From assembly GCF_004005845.1 (NCBI RefSeq), contig NZ_SADE01000001.1, forward strand, positions 868,001 to 932,000: a DNA stretch of 64,000 bases, read 5' to 3'. How positions within the stretch are numbered: the stretch's first letter is position 1; every line of letters starts with the position of its first letter. Below the pieces are notes generated by a model that was not told where the DNA came from, did not search any database, and saw nothing but the letters and a program-made list of their open reading frames with translations. This stretch comes from Hwanghaeella grinnelliae. Its GTDB lineage: Bacteria; Pseudomonadota; Alphaproteobacteria; UBA8366; Aestuariispiraceae. Positions 45,165-55,107 of this stretch are shown piece by piece. The position numbers were made by a program, and so were the translations under genes.

Positions 45165-46052
45165 ATGGCGAAGCGCGGTAGTCAGGTTGCAAGCATGACG
45201 GGGTTCGGCCGTGCGGAAGGTGCGGACGACAATTACCGTTGGGCTTGGGAATTGCGCAGTGTGAACGGGCGCGGCCTGGATATGCGGCTTCGCGTTGGCA
45301 TGGGCTTCGAACGGCTGGATCCCGAGATCAGAAAGCGGCTGAGCACGGCGTTCAAGCGCGGATCCCTGACCGCGTCGCTTGATGTCCGCGCGTTGGGTGA
45401 GGTGTCTTCCGCGACGGTCAATCATACCCTTCTCGGCGAATTGGAGAATTTGTGCCGCGATAGGGGCCAGGACCCCGTGCTGGACCGTCTGCTGGCGGTT
45501 CGTGGTGTCGTGGATAGTGGCGAGGACCGCAATGCCGCCGCTGAGGACGAAGCGCGTTGCAAGGCCGTCTTGGCGACGTTGGAACAGGCTATCGCCGCCA
45601 TGGCTGAAGCCCGCCGGGTCGAAGGGGTGGAAACGGAACGCCATCTAAGCGCAAGGGTTGAGGAGATCGCTGAACTGGTCACCCAGGCGAATGGCTTGGA
45701 TGCGACCCGCCTTCCGGCGATCCGTGATCGCTTGCTGGCGCAGATCGACGAACTGATCGGCGACGGTCGCGACCTTAACCGCGATCGCTTGGAGCAGGAG
45801 GTTGCCCTGCTGGCGACGAAAGCCGATATCCGCGAGGAACTGGACCGGCTTTCGGCGCATGTGGCGCAGGCCCACTCCCTGCTGTCCGCCGGCGGTCCCG
45901 TCGGCCGGAAGCTCGACTTCCTGACTCAGGAGTTCAATAGGGAAGCCAATACGCTCTGCAGCAAGTCGTCGGACAAGGATTTGACCAATATCGGTCTGGC
46001 CATGAAAGCCGCGATCGATCAGATGCGTGAACAGGCGGCCAATTTGGAATAA
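45165..46052 (+). CDS. yicC: YicC-family endoribonuclease
   Basis: YicC family protein, 295 residues; the E. coli member is an endoribonuclease acting on small-RNA turnover. The motif SMTGFGRAEG at the start, the core ELRSVNGRGLDMRLRVGMGFERLDP, and the C-terminal FLTQEFNREANTLCSKSSD are diagnostic. The start may be ATG 45165 (MAKRGSQVASM) or ATG 45195 (MTGFGRAEG). It precedes gmk by about 95 bases, the usual neighbour in proteobacteria. It is divergent from the SDR gene. Confidence 0.93.
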   Translation: MAKRGSQVASMTGFGRAEGADDNYRWAWELRSVNGRGLDMRLRVGMGFERLDPEIRKRLSTAFKRGSLTASLDVRALGEVSSATVNHTLLGELENLCRDRGQDPVLDRLLAVRGVVDSGEDRNAAAEDEARCKAVLATLEQAIAAMAEARRVEGVETERHLSARVEEIAELVTQANGLDATRLPAIRDRLLAQIDELIGDGRDLNRDRLEQEVALLATKADIREELDRLSAHVAQAHSLLSAGGPVGRKLDFLTQEFNREANTLCSKSSDKDLTNIGLAMKAAIDQMREQAANLE

Positions 46053-46148
46053 TGCCCCGAAGGGGTGTGCCGGATTGCCGAACAAAGGCTGAATCGCCTA
46101 TATCGGCGGGATTGAAGTCGACGCTTCACGAGGCGGGAGAAAATAGCA

Positions 46149-46799
46149 ATGTCCGATGGCGTCAAGCCGTACCAGATAGAGCGCCGTGGCTTGATGCTTG
46201 TGCTGTCCTCGCCCTCGGGCGCGGGAAAGTCGACCATTTCGCGCGCGATCCTGGAAAGCGATGCTGACATATCCATGTCGGTCTCGGTAACGACCCGTCC
46301 GAAACGTCCGGGCGAGGTGGCTGGGCGCGACTACCATTTCGTCGACAAGACAGAATTCGATTTGATGGCGAATCGCGGGGAGTTGCTGGAATTCGCGAAG
46401 GTCTTCGATCACTACTACGGAACCCCGAAAGGGCCGGTGATGGAGGCGCTCTCCGACGGCAGCGATGTCATGTTCGATATCGACTGGCAGGGGACGCAAC
46501 AATTGGCGGAAGAAGCGGAAGAGGACATGGTCCGCATCTTCATCCTGCCGCCTTCCACGGCGGAGTTGGAACGTCGCCTGCACACACGGGCGCAAGATCC
46601 GCCGGACGTGGTCGCGCGCCGGATGGACAAGGCGGCGGATGAGATGAGCCACTATTTCGAATATGACTGGGTTATCGTCAATTACGATATCGACACCAGC
46701 GTCGCGCAGGTGCGTGCCATCCTGCAGTCGGAACGACTGCGCCGTCGTCGGCAGGTCGGGCTTGGTGAATTCGTGAAAGGGCTGCGCGCCGGCCGCTGA
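46149..46799 (+). CDS. gmk: Guanylate kinase
   Basis: Phosphorylates GMP to GDP, 216 residues. The P-loop is SPSGAGKST at 21-29. The GMP-binding part is SVTTRPKRPGEVAGRDYHFVDKTEF, followed by LLEFAKVFDHYYGTP. The Arg-rich lid region SAELERRLHTRAQD-like sequence (TAELERRLHTRAQD) is present. A GAGGCGGGAG ribosome site precedes the ATG. It follows yicC and converges with ksgA 12 bases away. Confidence 0.96.
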   Translation: MSDGVKPYQIERRGLMLVLSSPSGAGKSTISRAILESDADISMSVSVTTRPKRPGEVAGRDYHFVDKTEFDLMANRGELLEFAKVFDHYYGTPKGPVMEALSDGSDVMFDIDWQGTQQLAEEAEEDMVRIFILPPSTAELERRLHTRAQDPPDVVARRMDKAADEMSHYFEYDWVIVNYDIDTSVAQVRAILQSERLRRRRQVGLGEFVKGLRAGR

Positions 46800-46810
46800 G
46801 GTTTGGCGCG

Positions 46811-47656
46811 TTAGGTGCCTTGTAGCGCTTCGAGCGCTTCTGTCAGCCGTCCGAACCCTTCAATATCGATGGTTTCCGCTCGAAGGGATCCGTCTATACC
46901 GGACCGTTCCAGCAGCGCGTCAATCGGCACGCCCAATTGCTTAAGGGATCGACGCAGGGTCTTTCGCCGTTGCCCGAAAGCGGCGGCCGTCACCCGTTGC
47001 AACAGATCCATCCGGCCGGGATAGGGAACCTCGTCATAGGGTGTAAGTTGCACGACTGCGGAATCGACCTTCGGCGGCGGGGTGAAGGCGCGGGCGGGCA
47101 AGGTAAACAAATAGTCGGTCCGGCAACGCCAGTTGCAGAGTACGGAAAGCCTGCCGTAGTGATCCGTGCCAGGACGCGCGGTGATCCGCTCCGCCACTTC
47201 CTTCTGGAACATCAAGGTCATCGACGAGATCGCCTCGGCCTTTTCCAACCAACCGACCAATAGCGGCGTGCCGACATTGTACGGCAGGTTCGAAATGATC
47301 TTGATCGGCGGGGCGCCGATCACGCGATAGTCCACCTTCAAGGCGTCTTCGTTCAACAGCGTCATCCGACCGCCGGCGGCATCGACCAAGGGGGCCAAGG
47401 CGGCGATGCAACGCTCGTCCTTTTCGATGGCAATCAGCCTGTCTGCGCCCGCGGTAAGAATTGCCCGCGTTAAGCCGCCTGGCCCGGGCCCGACCTCAAC
47501 TGTGGTTCCGACGGTCAAGTCGCCGGCGGCGCGCGCAATCTTCAGGGTGAGGTTGAGGTCCAGCAGGAAGTGCTGGCCCAGTCCCTTGCGTGCCGCCAAA
47601 CCATGTTCGGCGATCACGTCCCGCAAGGGGGGTAGAAATTGAACCGGGTCGTTCAC
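46811..47656 (-). CDS. ksgA: 16S rRNA dimethyladenosine transferase
   Basis: KsgA/RsmA dimethylates two adjacent adenines near the 3' end of 16S rRNA, 281 residues. The motif [10 protein letters not shown], the SAM site [12 protein letters not shown], and the catalytic [11 protein letters not shown] are present, as is the C-terminal [16 protein letters not shown]. The start is a GTG at 47656, seven bases beyond the surA stop. Starts farther upstream would overlap surA and are not conserved. pdxA, which usually lies between surA and ksgA in this operon type, is absent. Confidence 0.94.
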   Translation of the reverse strand: MNDPVQFLPPLRDVIAEHGLAARKGLGQHFLLDLNLTLKIARAAGDLTVGTTVEVGPGPGGLTRAILTAGADRLIAIEKDERCIAALAPLVDAAGGRMTLLNEDALKVDYRVIGAPPIKIISNLPYNVGTPLLVGWLEKAEAISSMTLMFQKEVAERITARPGTDHYGRLSVLCNWRCRTDYLFTLPARAFTPPPKVDSAVVQLTPYDEVPYPGRMDLLQRVTAAAFGQRRKTLRRSLKQLGVPIDALLERSGIDGSLRAETIDIEGFGRLTEALEALQGT

Positions 47657-47663
47657 AACGGCC

Positions 47664-48941
47664 CTATAGCCGGATATCGATGAAAGCTTCCCGGCGCAAA
47701 TCACGCATATATCGACGTTCGAGCAATTCCATCCGTTCAGAACCGATCTTGTTGATGACCTGTTCGCGGGTGGGCAGGGCACCGCCGGTATCGTCGCGGG
47801 AACACACTGTCAAAAGCAGGGCGGCCCGCTGTGTCGCAACAGGGGGCGAGGTTTCGCCGGGCTTCAGGTTCGCCAGCGCTTGCTGAAGGTTCTGGGACAT
47901 ATCACCCAGCCTGACATCCTTGGCGGCAACACCGTTGGCCCCTTCAATTTGTGGGGCGACGGCTTCGGCGTCCTCACAGGACGAAATCGATGGCCGGATC
48001 TGCTCCAGCAGATCCAGCATAACCGATTGCTGGTCTTGCGAACTGTTGCCGGGAAGTGGCAGGGCGATCTGATAAATATCCAGTTTGGAGTCTTCGACCG
48101 AAATGCTCCGTTGGCGCTCTTCCGTTACCTTCAGGATGTAGAAGCCGGAAAACGTTCTGATCGGTTCGCTGACCTGGCCCGGCGAAAGGTTTCGAACCTC
48201 TTCCTGCAAGTCGGGCGGCAATTGGGAAACGGCGACCCAGCCGACGTCGCCCTGATTTTCGGCTGAATTGCTTTGCGAGAACGCCTGCGCCAAACTCTTG
48301 AAATCCGCTCCCTCACGCGCCTGTTGTACAATCCGCTCGGCGGTCTGTCGTGTGTCGCCCTCATCATCCGGCGCATTCAGAGTCAGAAAGATTTCGTACA
48401 ATCTCTTTTGCGGTTCGTTCAGGCTCTCCCGAAGGCGGTCCAGCGTCTCATCAACTTCTTCGTCGGTCACGTCGACTTGGCGACGAAGCTGTCGGCGGCT
48501 GACTTTCGTCCACGCCAGGGATGCCTTGATGAGGGTTCTGACCGTTGCCAAATCAACGTTCCGCTGCTCCAGGCGGCTGATGAATTGGTCCGCCGTCATA
48601 TTGTTGCGGTTCGCCAGGGCGGTAATTTCCTGGTCGATTTCCCGGTCCGTGACACGGATGCCCAGGCGCTCGGCCTCCTGCAGGCGCAGGCGATCGTCGA
48701 CCATAGCGCGCAGCACTTGCTGTATGATACGGCGCTGATTTTGGTTATCCGGTTTGATGCCGGTGGTCAGAACCACCCAGCGCACCCGGCTTTCCAAGTC
48801 GAAGACGGAAATCAGGTCGTCGTTCACGATGGCCGCGATCCGCATCGTGTTCTGCTGCGCCCATGCGCCGGCATTGACCTGTATGGCGGAAATCGCCATG
48901 GCGAGCCCAATCGCTGTCAGCACTCGTCGGATATTCGGCAT
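47664..48941 (-). CDS. surA: Periplasmic chaperone/peptidyl-prolyl isomerase SurA
   Basis: SurA escorts unfolded outer-membrane proteins, 425 residues. A signal peptide (about 1-28, AWA cleavage) precedes the chaperone N-domain ([19 protein letters not shown]). One parvulin domain is clear ([25 protein letters not shown] to [18 protein letters not shown]); a second is reduced. The ATG overlaps the lptD stop by one base (TAATG), so the two are coupled. lptD, an outer-membrane beta-barrel, is a classic SurA client. Confidence 0.92.
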   Translation of the reverse strand: MPNIRRVLTAIGLAMAISAIQVNAGAWAQQNTMRIAAIVNDDLISVFDLESRVRWVVLTTGIKPDNQNQRRIIQQVLRAMVDDRLRLQEAERLGIRVTDREIDQEITALANRNNMTADQFISRLEQRNVDLATVRTLIKASLAWTKVSRRQLRRQVDVTDEEVDETLDRLRESLNEPQKRLYEIFLTLNAPDDEGDTRQTAERIVQQAREGADFKSLAQAFSQSNSAENQGDVGWVAVSQLPPDLQEEVRNLSPGQVSEPIRTFSGFYILKVTEERQRSISVEDSKLDIYQIALPLPGNSSQDQQSVMLDLLEQIRPSISSCEDAEAVAPQIEGANGVAAKDVRLGDMSQNLQQALANLKPGETSPPVATQRAALLLTVCSRDDTGGALPTREQVINKIGSERMELLERRYMRDLRREAFIDIRL

Positions 48942-51154
48942 TAGAACAATTCCGTTTCCACGCCACCCACCGTCTTGAAGGTCAGGCGCACTACAAATTC
49001 ATCGATCTGGTCAACATCGGCGGAACTGGTGAAAGTTCTGCGCAGACGGGCGTCAAAGCGAAAACACTCATCTTCATAGGTGAGTACGGCGCTATGTTCC
49101 AGGGGGTCGATGTCACCAATCAGGTCCTGTCGAGTGAACAGTGACACACTCCAATTGTCATCCCATTGGGCGCGCATGTTGAGCAACAACTCGTCCAACT
49201 GGGCAACGTCGTCGACCGTGCCTTCCCGAAGGAAGGTGTAGTTGACGCCGAAATTCAGGGCGGAACTGCCGATTGACGAGCCGACTTCACTTCGGTTGAC
49301 CTCGCCGTCATCTTCATCGATGCGGAAACGGTAAAACACATCCAAATACCGGCTGGGCCTGACATCGATGCGCCCGACTATGTCCGACGTTCCGTTCTCA
49401 AGTCCGGTCTCCGCCTCAAGGACATTGTCCGTCGTGAATTTGTGACTCTGGCCGACAAAGGCAGACATCGACCCGCCGGACTCAAAGTAACGGGCCACGC
49501 GCATCCCGTATGCCAGCCGCGTGCCGCCTTCCACCCGGTCGAGTCCTGGGGTCCTGTTCTGGTCCAGCAGGTTCGTTTCATCGATCTCGACCACCACGCT
49601 GTCGTCGTTGGAGATGCCAGGTGAATTGCCGCCGTCCGGGGAGACGAGAAGGGCGACGATCGGTTCGATCACGGTTTGGCCACTGCTGTCGGGCCGGACA
49701 AAGGGGTAACGCCAATCCACTTTCAACTCAGGTCGTATCCTGCCGGTAAAGCCGTCTTCGGTGCGCCGGCCGGCTTCGTCCCTGGCGACAAAGTGGTTCG
49801 TGTTGTAGCCGTCCATGCGCAGATTGGTCTCGATCGTCGTGACGAAACCAAGCGGTGAGGTGAAGGGGATTTCATAACCAACATCGACGGAGAGGCGTTG
49901 GTTCTCTGACTTGTCCTCCTGGTAGAGGTACCGGAAATTGCTGTCCAGCGACCACCGTCCGCCATAACTGTCGATATCGCCGAGGCCATTGTACTCCAGC
50001 AGCGGAAAGACGACGGGTGAGTCCGGGCGTTGGCCCAGGCGCGTATCCTGGAACAGGTAACCGTTCGCCGCCATGTAGTTCCGGTGATTGAAGCCTTCGA
50101 GGAAGACATTGCTTTCCAGCGTCGAGTCGCTTGGACCGAAGAAGTTGAAGCGGCGAAGATAGGTTTGGTCCGTCGACCGTTCGATGTCGAAACCGGTCCG
50201 CCACTGGTCGTCGATGTCGAAACGGGCATCGCTAAAGACATGGCCGCGGAACTGATCCTTGCGGGTTTCTATCACAACCGGGTCGCCGATCTCCCGGTCT
50301 GCGATTGCGCCGCTGCCGGAAATATTGAACTCACCATTGTTGAATCGTTGTCTGTACTCACCGGAATAGACGATGCCTTCATCGCTCGTGAAAACCGGAT
50401 CTATGGTGGCGTCCTTGTCATCCGCGATGGACCAAAAGAACGGGGCGCGGAAGAACTGTCCAACGTTCGAATTGCTGCCGAATTCGGGAAACAGAAAGCC
50501 GGTTTCGCGTTTCACGGTGGGGTCAGGATGTTCGAAATACGGCGTGTAGGCGACCGGAATGCCCCACATTTCAAGCGTCGCATTGCGGTATTCGATCTTG
50601 CGAGCCTTTTGGTCGTGTATCACCCGTTGCGCCTTGATCTGCCACAAAGGGGATTTTTCCGGATCGTCCTCGCAAACGGAACACGGAGAGTAGACAGCTT
50701 TTGCCAATTCGGTGGTATTGCCGTTGGTCCGCCGGGCACCATTCGCGACCAACCGCGCATTTTCGGAAAGAAGGAGGCTGATATGCTGGATCACGCCATC
50801 CTTCATTTCGTTGGTCAATTCGACATAGTCGGCAAAAATGACTTCGCCTGTGGGTTCCAGAAGTTTGATGTTTCCGTTGGCGATGACCGTTTGTGTTTTC
50901 TGGTTGAAGCTAACCAGGTCCGCCAGCAGCACGCGTTCACCTTGCAGGATCTCGACATTGCCGCGCGCGGTAACCAGGCCCAGCTCGCGGTCATGCGTCA
51001 ACTCGTCGGCGGTGAAAAGGACCGGGCCGTTGGCGGTTTCTTGCGCCCACGCGATATCCGCACCAACCGTATAGGCGATCGCGCCGCACATGATGAGTAT
51101 TGCGGTCGCACGACCGACAAAAGCTGAAACCGAAAAACGAAACTTTCCCCACAT
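48941..51154 (-). CDS. lptD: LPS assembly outer-membrane protein LptD
   Basis: Outer-membrane translocon that, with lipoprotein LptE, inserts lipopolysaccharide into the outer leaflet. It has 737 residues. A signal peptide leads into the periplasmic OstA/beta-jellyroll domain (FTADELTHDRELGLVTARGNVEI and SFNQKTQTVIANGN). The CxxC-like pair lies in YSPCSVCEDDPEKSPLWQI, after which comes a long beta-barrel ending in an aromatic-poor ELF. It is followed directly by surA and preceded by lptG. Confidence 0.94.
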   Translation of the reverse strand: MWGKFRFSVSAFVGRATAILIMCGAIAYTVGADIAWAQETANGPVLFTADELTHDRELGLVTARGNVEILQGERVLLADLVSFNQKTQTVIANGNIKLLEPTGEVIFADYVELTNEMKDGVIQHISLLLSENARLVANGARRTNGNTTELAKAVYSPCSVCEDDPEKSPLWQIKAQRVIHDQKARKIEYRNATLEMWGIPVAYTPYFEHPDPTVKRETGFLFPEFGSNSNVGQFFRAPFFWSIADDKDATIDPVFTSDEGIVYSGEYRQRFNNGEFNISGSGAIADREIGDPVVIETRKDQFRGHVFSDARFDIDDQWRTGFDIERSTDQTYLRRFNFFGPSDSTLESNVFLEGFNHRNYMAANGYLFQDTRLGQRPDSPVVFPLLEYNGLGDIDSYGGRWSLDSNFRYLYQEDKSENQRLSVDVGYEIPFTSPLGFVTTIETNLRMDGYNTNHFVARDEAGRRTEDGFTGRIRPELKVDWRYPFVRPDSSGQTVIEPIVALLVSPDGGNSPGISNDDSVVVEIDETNLLDQNRTPGLDRVEGGTRLAYGMRVARYFESGGSMSAFVGQSHKFTTDNVLEAETGLENGTSDIVGRIDVRPSRYLDVFYRFRIDEDDGEVNRSEVGSSIGSSALNFGVNYTFLREGTVDDVAQLDELLLNMRAQWDDNWSVSLFTRQDLIGDIDPLEHSAVLTYEDECFRFDARLRRTFTSSADVDQIDEFVVRLTFKTVGGVETELF

Positions 51155-51163
51155 CGGTTCGCT

Positions 51164-52258
51164 CTACCCGTCTTCTAGGTGCAGCAGGGTAGCGAGGCCG
51201 AACAGGGACATGGCAATCGCCGGGCTCCAGGCGGCCATGACCACGGGGATCTCGGTCGACAGGCCGATTGCGTGGACGATACGGGTGACGAAAAAGAATA
51301 TGAAACCGATGGAAATCCCTCCGACGATCATATAAGCCGCGCCGGACCGCCGATTGGCGCGCAGAGAGAAAATAGCCGCCGCCAGAACCATGGCGCAAAA
51401 CAGAAGCGGTGTCGAAAGCAGGCTATGCAGCCGCAGCCGGTGCTCGACGGCGCTAAACCCCGAATTGGTCAGAGTGTCGATGAAGCCGGGCAAGTCCCAG
51501 AACGAAATCGTGTCGGCGGAGGCGAAACTCTCGCGAATCTTCTCGACCGTCATATCCGTCGGTAGGTCGTAGACTTTAGTGAAGGTGCGGCGCCCATCGG
51601 CATCTTTCACCCAGGCGTCCCTTAGTTGCCAGGCCCCTGGCTGCAAATAAGCGGTCTCGGCGTCGATCCGAGATAGAAACGCCCCGGTGCGGTCCATAAT
51701 CAGCACCATCACGTCGGAAACCTCCAACTCGTCACCGGAAACCTTACCGCCGTGCAGTACGACCACGTTGTCCTCTCCCGCTTGGCGCAGCCAAAACCCG
51801 CTTGCCGCCAACGCCAACTGGCTGTCTTGGCGCCTGAGATACTCTGTTTCGATTCGTTCGAATTGCGCATTCAAACGAGCGGCCAACGGATTGAGAAGAA
51901 GTATTTGAACAACCCCTGCAATCAGCGCGATGCTGATCACCGGCCCAATTATCTGCCAAGGTGAAAGCCCCGCCGACCGGGCAATGACCAGTTCGTTCGC
52001 CTTGGCCATCCACCAGAATGCCAGCATCGCGCTGATGAGAACAATGAAAGGCGCAAGATCCTGGATCAGCAGGGGCATTTTCAACGCCGACATCTGCAGG
52101 ACGATTCCGATCGTCACGTTATCTTTGCCTGAAGACCGCCTCAGCAACTCGACGACATCGAAAATGCCGATCAAAAAGACGAACACGGCGAAAACACTAA
52201 AAAACCAGGTCAGATACTGACGGGCAAAATAGCGGGAGATGACGGTTTGAAACAGCAC
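51164..52258 (-). CDS. lptG: LPS export permease LptG
   Basis: Inner-membrane half of the LptB2FG extractor, 364 residues. Three N-terminal membrane helices, a periplasmic jellyroll (ASGFWLRQAGEDNVVVLHGG) and three C-terminal helices match the YjgP/YjgQ fold. The GTG at 52258 after GGAGATC is chosen: the frame open to 52336 overlaps lptF and shows no conservation. The sequence then begins LFQTVISRYFARQYLTWF, as is usual. lptF precedes and lptD follows in the same operon. Confidence 0.92.
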   Translation of the reverse strand: MLFQTVISRYFARQYLTWFFSVFAVFVFLIGIFDVVELLRRSSGKDNVTIGIVLQMSALKMPLLIQDLAPFIVLISAMLAFWWMAKANELVIARSAGLSPWQIIGPVISIALIAGVVQILLLNPLAARLNAQFERIETEYLRRQDSQLALAASGFWLRQAGEDNVVVLHGGKVSGDELEVSDVMVLIMDRTGAFLSRIDAETAYLQPGAWQLRDAWVKDADGRRTFTKVYDLPTDMTVEKIRESFASADTISFWDLPGFIDTLTNSGFSAVEHRLRLHSLLSTPLLFCAMVLAAAIFSLRANRRSGAAYMIVGGISIGFIFFFVTRIVHAIGLSTEIPVVMAAWSPAIAMSLFGLATLLHLEDG

Positions 52259-52262
52259 TGGG

Positions 52263-53378
52263 TCAGATCTCCTGTAATTCGGAGGGCTTGGCCCGGCGCT
52301 TGAACTGTTGCGGGCGCGCCAGCAGATATAGCGCAACTACCGTTGGGGCGACGACCATTCCGTACATCACCGGTATCAAAACCGCGTATTTGCCTGCAGA
52401 GCTTATCAGTCCCAGATTCACAACCAGCAGGCCGACCATGATTGCAACAGCCGCCAGGATCGGTTTAGCGTTCGATTGCCGGGAAAACTCCGTCTTCAGA
52501 AGGATCACCAGCCCTGCTGCTACATAGGCGATTGCCAACAATGGTTGCGCGAGCCGGCCGTGCCCTTCCGCTATGAGTTCTCCACGATAGGCGACGTCAC
52601 CCGGCGAGTTGGACGGTGAAAGCAGATCAGGCAGAAATCTCTCGCGCGGTTGCTGCCAAAGCTCGGGCCCGGTCTGTTGCTCTTCCACAAGGTCGAAGAC
52701 GTACTCTTCGAACTCGATATCGTGCAATTCTCCCTGCGAAAGCGTTTGCTGCCGTCCATTGGCGAGAAGGATGCGCGCACCCGTCGGTGAATTGACCACG
52801 GCGCCGCGTTGAGCGATGACCGTCACCTGATCGCCGTTCGATTGTTCGCTGTGGATGATCAGGCCGATCAAGTCGCCGTTTTCCTCGCGGCGGCGGGCAT
52901 AGATGGTCAGATCGTCCCGGATTGCATTGAACTGACCTTCCTTGATGAGAATCGCGCCGATTTCGGACCGTGCTGTCGACAGATAGGTCCGCAACTCCTG
53001 AGACGAGACCGGCATGAGATAAAGGGCGAAGAAATAACTGAAGAACGTACAAATGACAGCGGCGATCAACCCCGGTTTCGCAAGACGGAACGAGTTCATT
53101 CCAGCGGATCGCAGGATTACCAATTCACTGCCTGTTTGCATGCGGTGATAGGTGAAGATCGTGGCCCCAAACACCGCGACCGGAAGGACGACGGAAAGTA
53201 TCCGTGGTGTGATCAGGAGCGACAGATAGGCCAAGTCACTGGCGGGCAGGCCACGATTGACGATCAGATCGATGAAACGAATGGATTGCTGCAGCACGAC
53301 AGCGGTACACAGAATGACGCTTGCCACGATGGCAACCGTCAGAATCTGGCTGGTCATGTGCCGCGTTATCGAATTCAT
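52263..53378 (-). CDS. lptF: LPS export permease LptF
   Basis: Partner of LptG in the inner-membrane LPS extractor, 371 residues. It starts with MNSITRHMTSQILTVAIVASVI, contains RMQTGSELVILRSAGMNSFRLA (the coupling helix region that meets LptB), and has the periplasmic LptF-type domain. C-terminal helices precede a basic tail (LLARPQQFKRRAKPSEL). It is the first gene of lptF-lptG-lptD-surA-ksgA. About 300 bases separate it from the divergent MBOAT gene. Confidence 0.93.
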   Translation of the reverse strand: MNSITRHMTSQILTVAIVASVILCTAVVLQQSIRFIDLIVNRGLPASDLAYLSLLITPRILSVVLPVAVFGATIFTYHRMQTGSELVILRSAGMNSFRLAKPGLIAAVICTFFSYFFALYLMPVSSQELRTYLSTARSEIGAILIKEGQFNAIRDDLTIYARRREENGDLIGLIIHSEQSNGDQVTVIAQRGAVVNSPTGARILLANGRQQTLSQGELHDIEFEEYVFDLVEEQQTGPELWQQPRERFLPDLLSPSNSPGDVAYRGELIAEGHGRLAQPLLAIAYVAAGLVILLKTEFSRQSNAKPILAAVAIMVGLLVVNLGLISSAGKYAVLIPVMYGMVVAPTVVALYLLARPQQFKRRAKPSELQEI

Positions 53379-53675
53379 CCGCCGCCTGAGGCCTCGACTA
53401 AAAGCAATCGGCCTTCCCTTAGGGAATCCACGAAGTTTTCTTTATTTGTAGGGGTCTACCAAACGATCTTTGGTGATGCACGTCAAATTCGGCATATGAT
53501 CCGGGCCAACTTCCTTCCCGTCATGGCCATTTCATTACTTGTGCGGCTTTGAGGGGGCTTGGGTGGGGGGGCGGATCAGGCTATGTGATCGCGACGGAAA
53601 CCAGTAATGGGCCGGGCCAAACTGCCCGCAACGCCCAGCACCGATCAGTTAGTCGGCTAAAACGGTCGTTCAACC
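53379..53675. other. Divergent intergenic region with a G-run cluster
   Basis: These 297 bases between lptF and the MBOAT gene hold no gene. At 53553-53573 the plus strand has runs of 5, 3 and 7 G separated by short spacers, potentially able to form a G-quadruplex. Promoters for both directions are expected here but were not located. Confidence 0.35.
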
Positions 53676-55085
53676 ATGCTTTTTCACTCCCAGGAATTTT
53701 TGCTTCTGTTCCTGCCCGTGGCGCTGGTCGGTTGGTATGCGGCGGGCGGTCGGAAAGAGCTGCGTGTCGCTTGGATGATCGCCATTTCCTTGGTGTTTTA
53801 CGCCTACTGGGATGTACGGCTTCTGCCTTTGCTTATTTTGTCGATCTTGGCGAACTGGGGCGTCGCCGCGCTGATCTACGGCAAACCGGGCGGCGAGAGA
53901 CTTAGGAAATATGCCGCGCCCCTGGGTATCGCTTTCAATCTGTTCATCCTGGGCATCTTCAAATACGCAGACTTCGTGGGCGATAGCGTCGCCTATTTGC
54001 TGGGGCAGTCCCATGACCCCTGGGGTATCGTTCTGCCGCTGGGGATCAGTTTCTTCACGTTTCAGCAAATCTCCTATCTGGCGGATTTGCGGAAAGGCAC
54101 GGCGCCGGTCTACAGCCTTGCCGATTACGCTCTCTACGTCTCGTACTTCCCGCAGCTGATCGCCGGGCCGATCGTGCGACATGATGAACTGATCCATCAA
54201 TTCGACGCCTACCCGAAACGCGACGGCCTTTCCGAACGCTTGGTGCGGGGCGCGGCATTGTTGCTGATCGGCATTGCGAAGAAGGTATTGTTGGCGGATG
54301 TCTTTGCGGCACAGGCCGATCCTATATTCGCGCATGCCGAAGCCGCCGGCGCGATTGGCTTCGCCGATGCCTGGATGGGGGCAGGGGCCTTTGGCCTGCA
54401 GATTTATTTCGACTTTTCCGCCTATTCCGACATGGCGATCGGTCTGGCCATGATGGCCGGGATCCGTTTGCCAGAGAATTTCAACGCGCCGTACAGGGCG
54501 GTTTCGCTCGTCGATTTTTGGCGTCGCTGGCACATGACCCTGTCGCGGTTCCTGCGCGACTATCTTTATGTGGCGATGGGGGGGAACCGCGAGGGGCGCG
54601 TGAAGCAGGCGTTGGCGTTGACCGCGACAATGCTGCTTGGCGGGCTATGGCATGGGGCTGCCTGGACCTTCGTCGTCTGGGGCGGGTTACATGGGATCGG
54701 TCTCGTCGTTAGCCATTTCTGGGGGAAAACAGGGCTCACCATCGCGCGTCCGTTAGGTTGGGGGATTACGATCCTCTTCGTGTTTTGGACCTGGATCATG
54801 TTCAGGGCGGAGACGATGACCGGCGCCTTCACGTTTTGGACGGCAATGCTGGGGCTGCCCGGCGATGCTGCGTCCGTGCCGAGCAGTTTCGCGGACCTTG
54901 CGGCGGCTGGCTGGTTGCTCGTGGGCGCACTGATCGCCACGATTGGTCCGACCAGTCAAACGGTCGCCCTCACGCATTTGCGGCCGATCCGGGGGCTGGC
55001 AACAGTCGCGGCGATGATTGCGGTTTTCCTGGTCTTCCGCCTGGGTGGCGGAACGAACCAGGAATTCATCTATTTCCAATTCTGA
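53676..55085 (+). CDS. MBOAT-family membrane O-acyltransferase (AlgI-like)
   Basis: Polytopic O-acyltransferase of 469 residues, like AlgI, PatA or DltB, which moves acyl groups across the membrane for transfer to polysaccharide or other cell-surface acceptors. The signature includes LPLGISFFTFQQISYLADL, YFPQLIAGPIVRHDEL and FDFSAYSDMAIGLAMM. The conserved His is in GGLWHGAAWTFVVWGGLHG. The next gene encodes an SGNH-like periplasmic partner, the usual two-part arrangement. No polysaccharide synthesis genes are adjacent. Confidence 0.9.
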   Translation: MLFHSQEFLLLFLPVALVGWYAAGGRKELRVAWMIAISLVFYAYWDVRLLPLLILSILANWGVAALIYGKPGGERLRKYAAPLGIAFNLFILGIFKYADFVGDSVAYLLGQSHDPWGIVLPLGISFFTFQQISYLADLRKGTAPVYSLADYALYVSYFPQLIAGPIVRHDELIHQFDAYPKRDGLSERLVRGAALLLIGIAKKVLLADVFAAQADPIFAHAEAAGAIGFADAWMGAGAFGLQIYFDFSAYSDMAIGLAMMAGIRLPENFNAPYRAVSLVDFWRRWHMTLSRFLRDYLYVAMGGNREGRVKQALALTATMLLGGLWHGAAWTFVVWGGLHGIGLVVSHFWGKTGLTIARPLGWGITILFVFWTWIMFRAETMTGAFTFWTAMLGLPGDAASVPSSFADLAAAGWLLVGALIATIGPTSQTVALTHLRPIRGLATVAAMIAVFLVFRLGGGTNQEFIYFQF

Positions 55086-55107
55086 CACGGGAACGGGATC
55101 GGCTTGG

